From NCBI RefSeq assembly GCF_009467795.1, contig NZ_WIAX01000018.1, forward strand, positions 1 through 64,000: a DNA stretch of 64,000 bases, in the 5' to 3' direction. The stretch comes from Nesterenkonia halophila (GTDB taxonomy: Bacteria; Actinomycetota; Actinomycetes; Actinomycetales; Micrococcaceae). Position 1 is the first letter of the stretch. Each line of letters begins with the position of its first letter. The translations under genes were made by a program, and so were the position numbers. Positions 23,496 to 32,118 of this stretch are shown here, one piece after another. The notes beneath the pieces are model-generated. The model saw only the letters and a program-made list of their open reading frames with translations, had not been told where the DNA came from and did no database searches.

Positions 23496-26090
23496 TCACC
23501 ACACCGGGTTCCAGGCCCCGACCAGGATCGAGACCGCCGTCGCGAGCGCCGCCAGCGCCAGCCCGCCGAGGATCAGTCCGACGTCGGCCGCGTCGGTCCG
23601 CGCGGGCCGGGCCCAGGTGCGCGGCCCGGCGCCGAAGCCGCGGGATTCCATGGTCACCGCCAGCCGGGTGGCGATGCGGATCGCCTGCACCAGCAGCCCG
23701 AAGGCCTGCGAGGCCGTCGCGCCGACGCGGGCGACGAACCCGCCGTGGGCTCCGATTCCGCGGGCGCGGCGGGCATGGCCGATCGTCGTCCAGTGCTGGG
23801 CCAGCAGTCCGAGCAGCCGCATCGCCGCCAGCGCGCCGAGGACGAAGCGCGCCGGCAGCCGCAGCTGCTGGGCCAGCCCGTCGGCGAGATCCGTCGGATC
23901 CGTAGTGGAGAAGACCAGCACCGAGGGGATGACGATGGCCAGCGCGCGGGCGCCCATGGCCGCGCCGAGCTCCAGCGAACCCGCCGAGACGGTGGTGAAG
24001 CCGAGGTCCAGCAGCATCTCTCCGGAGGCCTCGGCGGCGACGGCGGTGCCCCAGACCGCGACGACGGCGCCGACGGCGAAGGGCCACAGGCGCTTCAGGA
24101 ACTGGCCGAGCCGAAGTTCGGCGGCCGGGACGAGCAGCAGGCCTGCGACGATCACCACCGCCGAGCTGACCCAGTCCATCGTCGCCACCAGGGCCACGGT
24201 CACCAGCAGCACGGCGGCGAGCTTGGCCGGCGCGCCGCGGCGGCCCAGGGCCGACTCGCTGCGCACGCCGGAGAGCATCGGGACGGTGGAGCCGGCGGCG
24301 GGCTCGGCGTCGGCGTCCTCCCGCCGCTCCGGGCTCGCCGGCTCCTCGCCGAGCCGCAGCTCCTCGGCGTCCAGGGCCTGCAGGAAGGCGACGTCATGGG
24401 TGACCGCGATCAGCGCCCCGCCGGCGTCGAGGTGCTCGCGCAGCAGCCGGACCAGCTCGGCGAAGGTGTGGGCGTCCTGGCCGAAGGTCGGCTCGTCGAG
24501 CAGCAGCACCGCCGGACCGGCGGAGAGCACAGTGCCCACCGACAGCCGGCGCTTCTCCCCGCCGGAGAGGGTGAAGGGGTTGGCCTCGGCCAGCTCGGTC
24601 AGCCGCAGCCGCTCGAGCAGCTCGGCCACGCGCGCCTCGACCTGCTCGGCGGTGAACAGCGGCTCGGAGGTGCCCGGCCGCCGGGCCTGGTGCGCGCCGA
24701 GGGCGAGCTCCTCGCGGACGGTGGAGCGGACGAACTGGTGCTCCGGCTCCTGGAAGACCATCCCGAGGCGGGCGACCAGATCGGCCGCACGCCAGCTGCC
24801 CGGGTCTTCGCCCAGCCGCTCCCGGCCGGCCGCCGCGCCGGCGTCGCCGGAGCCGCTGATCAGCCCCGTCCCGGCGACCAGCCGGCCGCCATGGCGCGGC
24901 AGCAGTCCGGCCAGGCTGAGCAGCAGCGTGGACTTCCCCGCGCCGTTGCGCCCGGTCAGCCCCAGGGCTCGACCGCGGCGCAGCGTCAGGTCCACGCCCT
25001 CGAGCACCGGCCGGGGCGCCGATCCGGCGCGCGGTCTGCGCCGCCGGCCGGGTCCTCGACCGCGCCGTCGCCCCTCGCCTCGGGCCCGGCGCGGGGCGGT
25101 GCGCCCGACGGCGAGCCCCGCGGCGGACAGCAGCGTCTCGTCGGCTGCCCCCGCCGGCCCGTCGTCGGCGACGCCGCGGCGCGGCGACCACGTCGGCAGC
25201 TGCGGCGGCCGGTCGGGGACCCAGAGCCCCATGGCCGCGAGCTCCTCGCGCAGCGGCTCGTCCTCGGCGACCCGCGCGGCGTCGACGCGGCGGCGCACCC
25301 CGCCGCCGGCTTCGAGGACGACCAGCGTGTCGCAGTGCTCGGCCCAAACGCCCAGCCGATGCTCGACGACGACCAGCGTCGCCCCGGTGGCCGCGGCGGC
25401 GGCGAGGACCGCGTCGCGGACCTGGGCGACGCCGGCCGGGTCGAGATTCGCCGTCGGCTCGTCGAGCAGCAGCAGCCCCGGGCGCATCGCCAGGATCCCG
25501 GCCAGCGCGAGGCGCTGCTTCTGCCCGCCGGAGAGCTCGGCGGTGGGGTGGTCGAGCAGCAGGGCGGTCTCGTCCGCATCCTCCGCACCGGGTCCAAGGC
25601 CGACGGCGGCGAGCACCTCGCGCACCCGCTCCCAGATCTGTTCCCGCTCCACCGCGAGGTTCTCCGCGGCGAAGGCGACGTCGTCGCCGATCCGCGAGAG
25701 CACCACCTGCGACTCGGGGTCCTGCTGCATCAGCCCGGCCCGGCCGCGGGCGGCGTCGGGGGCCGCGCCGTCGAGGCGCAGCGTGCCGGCCGAGACGGCG
25801 TCCTCGTCATGGAGCACTCCGGCCAGCCCGTGCAGCAGCGTGGACTTCCCCGCGCCCGAGGGACCGGCCAGCAGGACCTTCTCCCCCGGGGCGAGGTGCA
25901 GGTCCAGGTCCTCCAGCGCCGGGGCGGGACGGTCGGCGTGCTGGAACGTCCAGCCCTCTGCCCGGACCTCGACGCCGGCCGGACGCGCGGACGAGCGGGA
26001 CGCGGACGGCCTGGACGGCCCGGAGACGCCCGGCGCCGTCCCGCGCCGGGCGCCGTCGAGGATCTCCCGGGGCGTCGACGTCGCGCTCAT
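23496..26090 (-). CDS. Fused ECF transporter: two ATPase domains plus EcfT/YkoC permease
   Basis: A single 864-residue frame without stops joins parts that are usually two genes, ykoD and ykoC. The first ATPase domain (about 30-260) has Walker A GPSGAGKST, signature ELSGGQKQR and Walker B LLLLDEP. The second (about 350-560) has GRNGAGKST, TLSGGEKRR and VLLLDEP. A linker of about 40 residues leads to the EcfT region (about 620-864), with five to six helices and an MESRGFGAG coupling motif near the end. ATG 26090 overlaps the YkoE stop (ATGA). It powers uptake of a thiamine precursor, probably HMP, bound by YkoE. Confidence 0.88.
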   Translation of the reverse strand: MSATSTPREILDGARRGTAPGVSGPSRPSASRSSARPAGVEVRAEGWTFQHADRPAPALEDLDLHLAPGEKVLLAGPSGAGKSTLLHGLAGVLHDEDAVSAGTLRLDGAAPDAARGRAGLMQQDPESQVVLSRIGDDVAFAAENLAVEREQIWERVREVLAAVGLGPGAEDADETALLLDHPTAELSGGQKQRLALAGILAMRPGLLLLDEPTANLDPAGVAQVRDAVLAAAAATGATLVVVEHRLGVWAEHCDTLVVLEAGGGVRRRVDAARVAEDEPLREELAAMGLWVPDRPPQLPTWSPRRGVADDGPAGAADETLLSAAGLAVGRTAPRRARGEGRRRGRGPGRRRRPRAGSAPRPVLEGVDLTLRRGRALGLTGRNGAGKSTLLLSLAGLLPRHGGRLVAGTGLISGSGDAGAAAGRERLGEDPGSWRAADLVARLGMVFQEPEHQFVRSTVREELALGAHQARRPGTSEPLFTAEQVEARVAELLERLRLTELAEANPFTLSGGEKRRLSVGTVLSAGPAVLLLDEPTFGQDAHTFAELVRLLREHLDAGGALIAVTHDVAFLQALDAEELRLGEEPASPERREDADAEPAAGSTVPMLSGVRSESALGRRGAPAKLAAVLLVTVALVATMDWVSSAVVIVAGLLLVPAAELRLGQFLKRLWPFAVGAVVAVWGTAVAAEASGEMLLDLGFTTVSAGSLELGAAMGARALAIVIPSVLVFSTTDPTDLADGLAQQLRLPARFVLGALAAMRLLGLLAQHWTTIGHARRARGIGAHGGFVARVGATASQAFGLLVQAIRIATRLAVTMESRGFGAGPRTWARPARTDAADVGLILGGLALAALATAVSILVGAWNPVW

Positions 26091-26740
26091 CGGCCCGCTC
26101 CGGCGCCGACGACGGGCTCCCGGTGGGCCCGCCGCGAGGCCAGCGGCCCGAGCACCGAGGTCGCCGCCAGCCCGCGGGTCGCGGCCCACATCAGCGCTCC
26201 GGCGATGATCGCCCCGGAGAGGGCGAAGCAGCCGATGTGGACGACGGTCTCCAGCGGCGCATAGGCGTACATCGGGATGACCCAGTGGTAGGTGGCTCCG
26301 CCGAAGAAGCCCGAGAGCGCGCCGGCGAGCACGGCGACGTCGAGGGTGAAGCGACGGTAGAGGAAGGCCATCACGACCAGCTCGGCGCCCAGCCCCTGCA
26401 CGAAGCCCGAGGACAGCACGGTCAGCCCCCACTGGGAGCCCAGCAGGGCGGAGACGACGGCGGCGACGAGCTCGCAGTAGATCGCCGCGCCGGGTTTGCG
26501 GATGACCAGCGCGCCGAGCACGCCGGGGAAGAGCCACATGCCGTGGACGATGGTGGCCGCCGGCGGATATGCGGCGAAGAGGCCGCCGACGACCTGATAG
26601 CTGAGGTTCCATCCCCAGAAGATGACGCCGGCGGCGACGGCGAGGGTGGAGGCGACGACGATGTCCGAGACCGACCAGCGCGCGGTCCTCGCGCCCTGGA
26701 TCGTCGTGGAGGCTGACGTCGATGCGGCGGTGCTGCTCAT
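26087..26740 (-). CDS. ykoE: ECF substrate-binding component YkoE (HMP/thiamine)
   Basis: A 217-residue membrane protein with about six helices. YkoE hallmarks include IFWGWNLSYQ near helix 1 and FFGGATYHWVIPMYAYAPLE in the middle. It is the S component that captures hydroxymethylpyrimidine or thiamine. GGGAGCATC precedes ATG 26740. A TPP riboswitch lies in the leader, and the energy-coupling fusion gene follows with a four-base overlap, so the transporter is a two-gene operon off when TPP is plentiful. Confidence 0.9.
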   Translation of the reverse strand: MSSTAASTSASTTIQGARTARWSVSDIVVASTLAVAAGVIFWGWNLSYQVVGGLFAAYPPAATIVHGMWLFPGVLGALVIRKPGAAIYCELVAAVVSALLGSQWGLTVLSSGFVQGLGAELVVMAFLYRRFTLDVAVLAGALSGFFGGATYHWVIPMYAYAPLETVVHIGCFALSGAIIAGALMWAATRGLAATSVLGPLASRRAHREPVVGAGAGR

Positions 26741-26867
26741 GATGCTCCCTGGTCGTGACAGTGATGGACCACGAGCACGCAGGAGAGAGCCGGAGGCGAC
26801 GGCGCGGCGGATCCGCAGAGGTGCGGACGGGTGCCGCCGTCGTCGGCGATCCGGCATCCGAGGACGA

Positions 26868-26980
26868 GTCTCGACTTCCTTCGCAGGTGCTGGCCTGATC
26901 AGGTTCGAGGGTCTGGGCCTTCAGCCCACTCTCAGCGCCTTCCGGCACGTGCGTGCCGAGGGGCGCTCCCCTGTCGTGTC
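26868..26980 (-). promoter_or_regulatory. TPP riboswitch upstream of ykoE
   Basis: Minus-strand blocks in order: AGGGGAGC, GGCGCTGAGAGTGGGC, GAACCTGATCAGGCC, GCGAAGGAAGTCG. A long P3 arm (GGCACG/CGTGCC) is present. These are diagnostic of the TPP aptamer. About 130 bases separate it from the ykoE ATG. The rest of this 408-base gap (26741-27148) holds the plus-strand promoter for the DUF4235 gene (TAGGCT near 27067). Confidence 0.93.
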
Positions 26981-27148
26981 TCGAATGACGTGGCCCACCG
27001 TACCCCACGACCGGCGCGACGGGCACGGGCAGGCCGGGGAGATGACCACGCCTGCCACGGCTGGGCTAGGCTGGGGGCCAGGTCGGCCGCCCGCGGTCCG
27101 CGCGGCGTCGGCCGGGTGCGCACAGAGACCGAGCGGCGAGGAGTGCCG

Positions 27149-27421
27149 ATGGACAAGATCATGGACAAGCTGCTGACCACCGGGATCTCGCTGGCCGGCG
27201 GCTTCGCGGCCACGAAGGCCTTCGAGTTCGTCTGGAAGCAGGCCACCGGCGAGGAGACCCCGAAGGGCGCCGACGAGGACGAGATCTCGCTGCGGAAGGC
27301 GCTGATCTTCGCGATCAGCTCCTCGGCGATCTCGGCCGGCGTGCAGGTGCTCTCCCAGCGCGGGGCGAAGGCCTCGATGCGCAAGATCAAGGGCGCCTAT
27401 CAGGACCCCTCGGAGGTCTGA
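27149..27421 (+). CDS. DUF4235 membrane protein
   Basis: A 90-residue protein of the actinobacterial DUF4235 family (beginning MDKIMDKLLTTG). Two hydrophobic segments (about 9-27 and 53-72) flank a polar loop with a GEETP motif. GAGGAG precedes the ATG. A TAGGCT hexamer at about 27067 gives a leader near 70 bases. Function unknown. Palindrome 2 lies 25 bases after the stop. Confidence 0.85.
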   Translation: MDKIMDKLLTTGISLAGGFAATKAFEFVWKQATGEETPKGADEDEISLRKALIFAISSSAISAGVQVLSQRGAKASMRKIKGAYQDPSEV

Positions 27422-27445
27422 GGCCCCGCTCCGCCCTCCTCCCCG

Positions 27446-27531
27446 GCATCGAGTGGCCGCCGGTGACGATGAATCGGCCGCCGGTCCCCTCGTCAGGCGC
27501 AGAATTTTCGTCACCGGCGGCCACTCGATGC
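27446..27531. repeat. Long palindrome 2 (TCGAGTGGCC family), left of the DUF559 gene
   Basis: Perfect 24-bp arms (27446-27469 and 27508-27531) enclose 38 bases. The arm includes TCGAGTGGCCGCCGGTGACG, and the centre matches that of palindrome 3 at 28686 at about 30 of 38 positions. It lies between two plus-strand genes. Confidence 0.9.
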
Positions 27532-27667
27532 GGGCCCGACGCGGGCCCGAGGCGGGACGCGGGAGGTTCCTGCACAGCGTCGAGGCCCTGCCGCACGACG
27601 CGCCGCGTCATCCACAGCGACCCTCGTAGCGCTGGCGGGAGCGCGAGCCGCCCTCTGGGATGGGGCC

Positions 27668-28681
27668 ATGTCTCCCTCCCCGTCCGACCCCTCGGTCACA
27701 GACGACCTCGTCCTCGGCGACCGCCGGCACGGAGCACCGATCCGCGCCGGCACGGCCGGCCGCACACGGGCCCAGCTCCTCGACGACGAAGGACTCGCTG
27801 CGCGTGACGTGCGCCGCGGCCAGTACCACCGCACCGTCGAACGGCTGGCCACCGACGTGTATCGCGGAGTTGACGACTCCGCCCATCCTGAGGCCCGCGA
27901 GATCGCGCTGCTCCAGGGCCTGACCCGCGGGACCGCCCGAGTGGCGACCCATGGCACCGCCGCCGCACTCCTCGGGCTCTGGGAGGAACGGCTCCGGACG
28001 CCCCATCACCTCACCGTGCCGCGCGACGGCGGACGAGTCCGACGACCAGGACTGATCGTGCCGCACCGGGCTGACATCTCCGGCGAGTTCATCACCGAGG
28101 TCGCCGGCATCCCGGTCACCACGCCCGCATGGACCTGGGCGGATCGTGCGGCGTCGCAGTCGCTGGTCGAGGCCGTCGTCTCCGCCGACGCGCTGCTCAG
28201 GAGCCCGAGGATCGCCTTCGAGGGACCCGGCGTCGCGGCCGCCGCGCCCGAGGACCTCCTCGCCGCGGTGCAGTCGAAGGCCGGAAGCCGCGGGATCCGA
28301 CGGGTGCGCCGCGCCGCCGGACTCGCACGCCCCGGAGCGGATTCTCCGCAGGAGACGCGGCTGCGCGTGGCCATCATGCTGGCCGGCCTGCCCGAGCCCG
28401 AGGTCAACGAGTGGGTCGTCGACGCGCAGGGACGCAGGCTCTTCCAGCCGGACCTGCTCTTCCGCGAGCAGCGGGTCGCCGTGCAGTACGAGGGCACCCA
28501 CCACTCCGACCCGCGCCAGGTCGAGCGCGATGTGCATCGCGCCGAACTCGCCGCGGACCACGGGTGGATCGAGGTGCGGATCACCCGGCGTCATACATAC
28601 GACGGCTGGGCCCCGGCGATAGCCCGGATCGTGGACGCCCTGCGTCGACAGGGCTGGGACGGTGCCCCCATCCGGCGCTGA
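27668..28681 (+). CDS. AbiEi-like / DUF559 endonuclease-fold protein
   Basis: A 337-residue protein. The N-terminal part (about 28-190) resembles the winged-helix plus AbiEi-type region seen in many actinobacterial proteins. The C-terminal DUF559 domain (about 225-330) has the VSR-like PD-(D/E)xK order: QETRLR, PDLLFREQRVAVQYEG, then HH and Arg-rich helices. DUF559 proteins are predicted nucleases, but activity here is unproven and the usual catalytic Lys is not obvious. The gene stands alone. Near-identical palindromes bracket it, 137 bases upstream and 4 bases downstream, which suggests a cassette or a functional link. No toxin partner is adjacent. Confidence 0.8.
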   Translation: MSPSPSDPSVTDDLVLGDRRHGAPIRAGTAGRTRAQLLDDEGLAARDVRRGQYHRTVERLATDVYRGVDDSAHPEAREIALLQGLTRGTARVATHGTAAALLGLWEERLRTPHHLTVPRDGGRVRRPGLIVPHRADISGEFITEVAGIPVTTPAWTWADRAASQSLVEAVVSADALLRSPRIAFEGPGVAAAAPEDLLAAVQSKAGSRGIRRVRRAAGLARPGADSPQETRLRVAIMLAGLPEPEVNEWVVDAQGRRLFQPDLLFREQRVAVQYEGTHHSDPRQVERDVHRAELAADHGWIEVRITRRHTYDGWAPAIARIVDALRRQGWDGAPIRR

Positions 28682-28685
28682 TCCG

Positions 28686-28765
28686 TCGAGTGGCCGCCGG
28701 TGACGACGAATCCGCCGCCGATCCCCTCCTCAGGCACAGAACTCTCGTCACCGGCGGCCACTCGA
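28686..28765. repeat. Long palindrome 3 (TCGAGTGGCC family), right of the DUF559 gene
   Basis: Perfect 21-bp arms (28686-28706 and 28745-28765) enclose 38 bases. It begins four bases after the DUF559 stop and lies between that gene and the convergent end of the mrp operon. It could end transcription from both sides. Confidence 0.9.
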
Positions 28766-28808
28766 TGACATCAGGACCTCCGACCCGCCCGGGGCGGCGG
28801 CGGGGCCG

Positions 28809-29210
28809 TCAGGAGCTCGGCCGGTCCTCGTCGAGCTCCGGACGGGCGGTGTCCTCGTGGGCGATGCGGTCGACGGCGCGGGCCAGCTCGTCGACGACGA
28901 GCACGTCGCGCCGGACATGCCGGCTCCGGTACCCGGCTCGGCCGACCATATGCGCGCTGACCGGCGCGGTGAGGATCTGCACGCCCCAGGTCAGCAGCGC
29001 GATGGCGACCAGCTCCCAGCTGCGCCAGGTCAGCGCGGCGGCCAGCACGAACATCAGCAGCCCGAGCACCTGGGGCTTGGTGGCCGCGTGCATCCGCGAG
29101 TGCAGGTCCGGGAAGCGCAGCAGCCCGACGCCGGCGGCCAGCGACATCAGTCCGCCGATCACCAGGAACACCGCCGCGACGCCGTCGAGGATCGGATCCA
29201 GCTCGCTCAT
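28809..29210 (-). CDS. mrpG: Mrp antiporter subunit G
   Basis: A 133-residue protein with three helices (about 10-32, 40-62, 66-88) and the MrpG hallmark GLLRFPDLHSRMHAATKPQVLG. It is the last subunit of the hetero-oligomeric Na+(Li+, K+)/H+ antiporter. The C-terminal 45 residues are polar and charged. ATG 29210 overlaps the mrpF stop (ATGA). Palindrome 3 follows the end of the operon. Confidence 0.95.
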   Translation of the reverse strand: MSELDPILDGVAAVFLVIGGLMSLAAGVGLLRFPDLHSRMHAATKPQVLGLLMFVLAAALTWRSWELVAIALLTWGVQILTAPVSAHMVGRAGYRSRHVRRDVLVVDELARAVDRIAHEDTARPELDEDRPSS

Positions 29211-29701
29211 CGTTCCTCCTCCCGCCGGTGCGCACCGGAGTCCGCCTCGTGCTCCCGCCGGGCGTCGTCCTGCCGCTGCTGCTCGCGCCGCGAGCGGGCC
29301 AGGGCGGTGAACCACGACGTCGCCGGGTCCTCCTCGTCGACGACCTCCGACGTCGGTCGCGAGGGCTCGGCCCCCGCCGTCCGGGCCGTGCTGGGCTGGT
29401 CCGCGGCGGCCCCGGTCGGATGTGGCCGAGCGACCTGCTCGGTGCGGCGCACCGGGACGAAGCGGGCGATCGCGACGGCGCCGAGGAAGCCGATCATCGC
29501 CCCGGCGATGACGAAGAGCACGAAGTCCCGATGGTCGCGGGCGATCATGTCCACCAGCAGCATCGAGGAGACCACCAGCAGGGTCACGTCGACGGCGATG
29601 ACCCGGTCGAGCACCGAGGGGCCGCGGAAGACGCGGACCACTGCGCAGAGCACGGCCGCGCCGAGCAGCGTCTGGGTGATCAGCATCGCAGTCTCCAGCA
29701 T
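29207..29701 (-). CDS. mrpF: Mrp antiporter subunit F with long C-terminal tail
   Basis: A 164-residue protein. The first 85 residues are a standard MrpF with three helices and the conserved VFRGPSVLDRVIAVDV segment. The remaining 80 residues are an unusual Arg/Glu/Ala-rich tail, since MrpF is normally about 90 residues. The tail ends directly at the mrpG overlap and has no frameshift signs. ATG 29701 shares one base with the mrpE stop (TGATG). Confidence 0.93.
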   Translation of the reverse strand: MLETAMLITQTLLGAAVLCAVVRVFRGPSVLDRVIAVDVTLLVVSSMLLVDMIARDHRDFVLFVIAGAMIGFLGAVAIARFVPVRRTEQVARPHPTGAAADQPSTARTAGAEPSRPTSEVVDEEDPATSWFTALARSRREQQRQDDARREHEADSGAHRREEER

Positions 29702-30360
29702 CACGATCTCCCCTCCCCGGAAGCGTCGAGGCCGCCCGGTGCCGCACCGCGGGTCGCGGACCCGCCGATCGGCGGATGCGCCCGCAGCTCGGCGGGGCTG
29801 AGCCCGGGAGTGCGGCCCAGACGCTTCTCCGCGCGGATCCCGGCCAGGTCCGACGGGGTCCCGCCGGCGCGGATGAGCAGCGCCTCGTCGCGCAGCACCG
29901 AACGGCGCACCCGGTCGGCATCCTCCGGCCCGCGGAAGTCCAGGCAGTGCAGGTACAGCGTGGTCGTCGTGCGGTCGACGTCGAGCACCAGCGAGCCCGG
30001 CACCAGCACGACGGCGTGGCCGACCATCGTGACGAGGAAGTCGTCGTGGCTGCGCAGCTGCACCGCCACGATCGCGCTGCGCACCCGAGGGCCGCGGACG
30101 ACGGCCAGCCAGGCCACCTGGAAGGAGGCGAACACCATGCGCCCCAGGAAGCGCCCGGCGAAGACGACCCACCAGAACAGGTTGAAGCGCCCGGTGCCGC
30201 GCAGCGGCGGCAGGTAGAAAACCCGCACGATAGCGGTGCCGAGCACCAGGCCGACGAGCAGCGTGCCGAGCGTGAAGTCGCGCCAGACCGCCATCCACAG
30301 GAACGCCAGGAAGGCGATCAGCGGCATCTCCAGCCGCAGCGGGGTCCTCGGTCGTCTCAT
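29701..30360 (-). CDS. mrpE: Mrp antiporter subunit E
   Basis: A 219-residue protein. Two or three N-terminal helices (about 12-45 and 65-85) precede a cytoplasmic domain with TPGSLVLDVD-like sequence (VPGSLVLDVDRTTTTLYLHCLD), the MrpE signature. The C-terminal 60 residues extend beyond typical MrpE and are Pro/Arg/Gly-rich. ATG 30360 overlaps the mrpD stop (ATGA). Confidence 0.93.
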   Translation of the reverse strand: MRRPRTPLRLEMPLIAFLAFLWMAVWRDFTLGTLLVGLVLGTAIVRVFYLPPLRGTGRFNLFWWVVFAGRFLGRMVFASFQVAWLAVVRGPRVRSAIVAVQLRSHDDFLVTMVGHAVVLVPGSLVLDVDRTTTTLYLHCLDFRGPEDADRVRRSVLRDEALLIRAGGTPSDLAGIRAEKRLGRTPGLSPAELRAHPPIGGSATRGAAPGGLDASGEGRS

Positions 30361-32117
30361 CGGGACTCACCTCCTGGGTCGTCGCCGGAATTCCCCGCGC
30401 CGTCGTCGGCGTCGTCGTCGGTCTCCAGCTGCGGGGCGTCGCGCGGCTCCACCGAGGTGTGCACCGGGGCGAACTCCTCCGCGCCGCCGTCGCCGGTATC
30501 GATCCCGTCGACCTGCGCGGCCAGCTCCCGCAGCTCGGCCCGGACGCCGTCGACGCGCTCCTCGCCCAGCACCGCCTCGAGGTAGGGGGCGCGTTCGTAC
30601 ATGTCCTGCGCCGCCGCCCGGGAGAAGCTCATCAGCGGGCCGGCGAAGACGGTGAAGGCCAGCGAGAGTCCGACCAGCAGCGCCGTCGGCACCGTCATCG
30701 ACGTCGGCAGCAGCCGCTTGTTGGCCGCCCGGGCGTGGGCCAGCGTCTTCGACATCAGCAGCGGATCGGGATCGTCGGCGTCCTCGGCGCGGCGCCAGAA
30801 CGCCCGGGACCAGATGCGGGCCAGCGCCAGCAGCGTCAGCAGCGAGGTGACCACTGAGCCGACCACCAGCGTCCAGGCGATCACGGTGCCCTCCGCGACG
30901 CCGCCCTGGATCATCCCGAGCTTGCCGATGAAGCCGCTGAACGGCGGGATGCCGGCCAGGTTCATCGCCGGCAGGAAGAACAGCACCGCCAGCACCGGCG
31001 AGATCCGCGCCAGCCCGCCCAGCCGGTCCACCGCCGAGGTCCCGGAGCGGCGCTCGATCAGCCCGGTGACCAGGAACAGCGTGGTCTGGATGGTGATGTG
31101 GTGGGCGACGTAGTAGATCGTCGCCGACATCCCGGTGATCGACAGCAGCGAGAGCCCGAAGACCAGATAGCCGATGTGGCTGGTCAGTGTGAAGGACAGC
31201 ATGCGTTTGACGTCGCTCTGCGCCAGCGCGCCCAGGATTCCGACGAGCATCGTCAGCAGCGCGACGATCATCAATGCGGTGTTCAGCCGCTCGCCGGGGA
31301 AGAGCAGCGTCTCGGTGCGGATGATCGAGTAGATGCCGACTTTGGTCAGCAGGCCGGCGAAGACTGCGGTCACCGGCGCCGGCGCCGTCGGGTAGGAGTC
31401 GGGCAGCCAGAAGGCCAGCGGGAAGACCGCGGCCTTGATCCCGAAGCCGACCAGCAGCATCACATGCAGCAGCAGCTGCATGCCGCGGTCCAGCTCGCCC
31501 AGCGCCAGCGCCAGATCCGCCAGGTTCACCGTGCCGGTGGCCGCGTAGATGACCCCGATGGTGATCAGGAAGAGCAGCGAGGAGACGATGGAGACCACCA
31601 CGTAGGTCACTCCGGCGCGGATCCGCGCCTCGCCGCCGCCGAGGGTGAGCAGGACGTAGGAGGCGGTCAGGAAGATCTCGAAGCCGACGTAGAGGTTGAA
31701 CAGGTCCCCGGCCAGGAAGGCGTTGGAGACGCCGGCGACCAGGATCAGATACGTCGGGTAGAAGATCGACACCGGCCCGTCGTCGCGCCGTTCCTCGGCC
31801 GCGGCGCCCTGCCCGACCGCGTAGAGCAGCACCGCCAGCGTGATGATCGACGAGACCACCAGCATCAGCGCGGAGAACCGGTCGATGACCATCGCGATGC
31901 CGAAGGGCGCCGGCCAGCCGCCCAGGTGGACCGCCTGCGCCCCGCCGTGCCAGACGTCGGCCAGCAGCACGATCTCCAGCACCACGGTCAGCGTCAGCGT
32001 GCCCAGCGTGACGGCGCGCTGGGTGGCCTGCTGGCGGTAGAAGGCGAAGCCGAAGCCCGCGCCGAGCACCGGCAGCAGCGTCGCCAGCGGGATGAGAGAG
32101 GCCAGGTCGCCGTCCAT
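30357..32117 (-). CDS. mrpD: Mrp antiporter subunit D
   Basis: A 586-residue protein with about 14 helices, homologous to the NuoM/NuoN proton-pumping subunits of complex I. The conserved Lys/Glu region around FGIKAAVFPLAFWLPDSYPTA fits MrpD. A 90-residue acidic C-terminal tail (Glu/Asp-rich, after about 495) is longer than usual. It begins one base after the mrpC stop. Confidence 0.95.
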   Translation of the reverse strand: MDGDLASLIPLATLLPVLGAGFGFAFYRQQATQRAVTLGTLTLTVVLEIVLLADVWHGGAQAVHLGGWPAPFGIAMVIDRFSALMLVVSSIITLAVLLYAVGQGAAAEERRDDGPVSIFYPTYLILVAGVSNAFLAGDLFNLYVGFEIFLTASYVLLTLGGGEARIRAGVTYVVVSIVSSLLFLITIGVIYAATGTVNLADLALALGELDRGMQLLLHVMLLVGFGIKAAVFPLAFWLPDSYPTAPAPVTAVFAGLLTKVGIYSIIRTETLLFPGERLNTALMIVALLTMLVGILGALAQSDVKRMLSFTLTSHIGYLVFGLSLLSITGMSATIYYVAHHITIQTTLFLVTGLIERRSGTSAVDRLGGLARISPVLAVLFFLPAMNLAGIPPFSGFIGKLGMIQGGVAEGTVIAWTLVVGSVVTSLLTLLALARIWSRAFWRRAEDADDPDPLLMSKTLAHARAANKRLLPTSMTVPTALLVGLSLAFTVFAGPLMSFSRAAAQDMYERAPYLEAVLGEERVDGVRAELRELAAQVDGIDTGDGGAEEFAPVHTSVEPRDAPQLETDDDADDGAGNSGDDPGGESR

Positions 32118-32118
32118 G

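Noticed and set aside
27668-28681. Complete AbiE-type toxin-antitoxin system
   Set aside because: Only the AbiEi-like/DUF559 protein is present; no nucleotidyltransferase toxin gene lies next to it.
27446-28765. Insertion sequence or composite transposon
   Set aside because: The palindromes are symmetric in themselves rather than terminal inverted repeats, no target duplication is visible, and no transposase is present.
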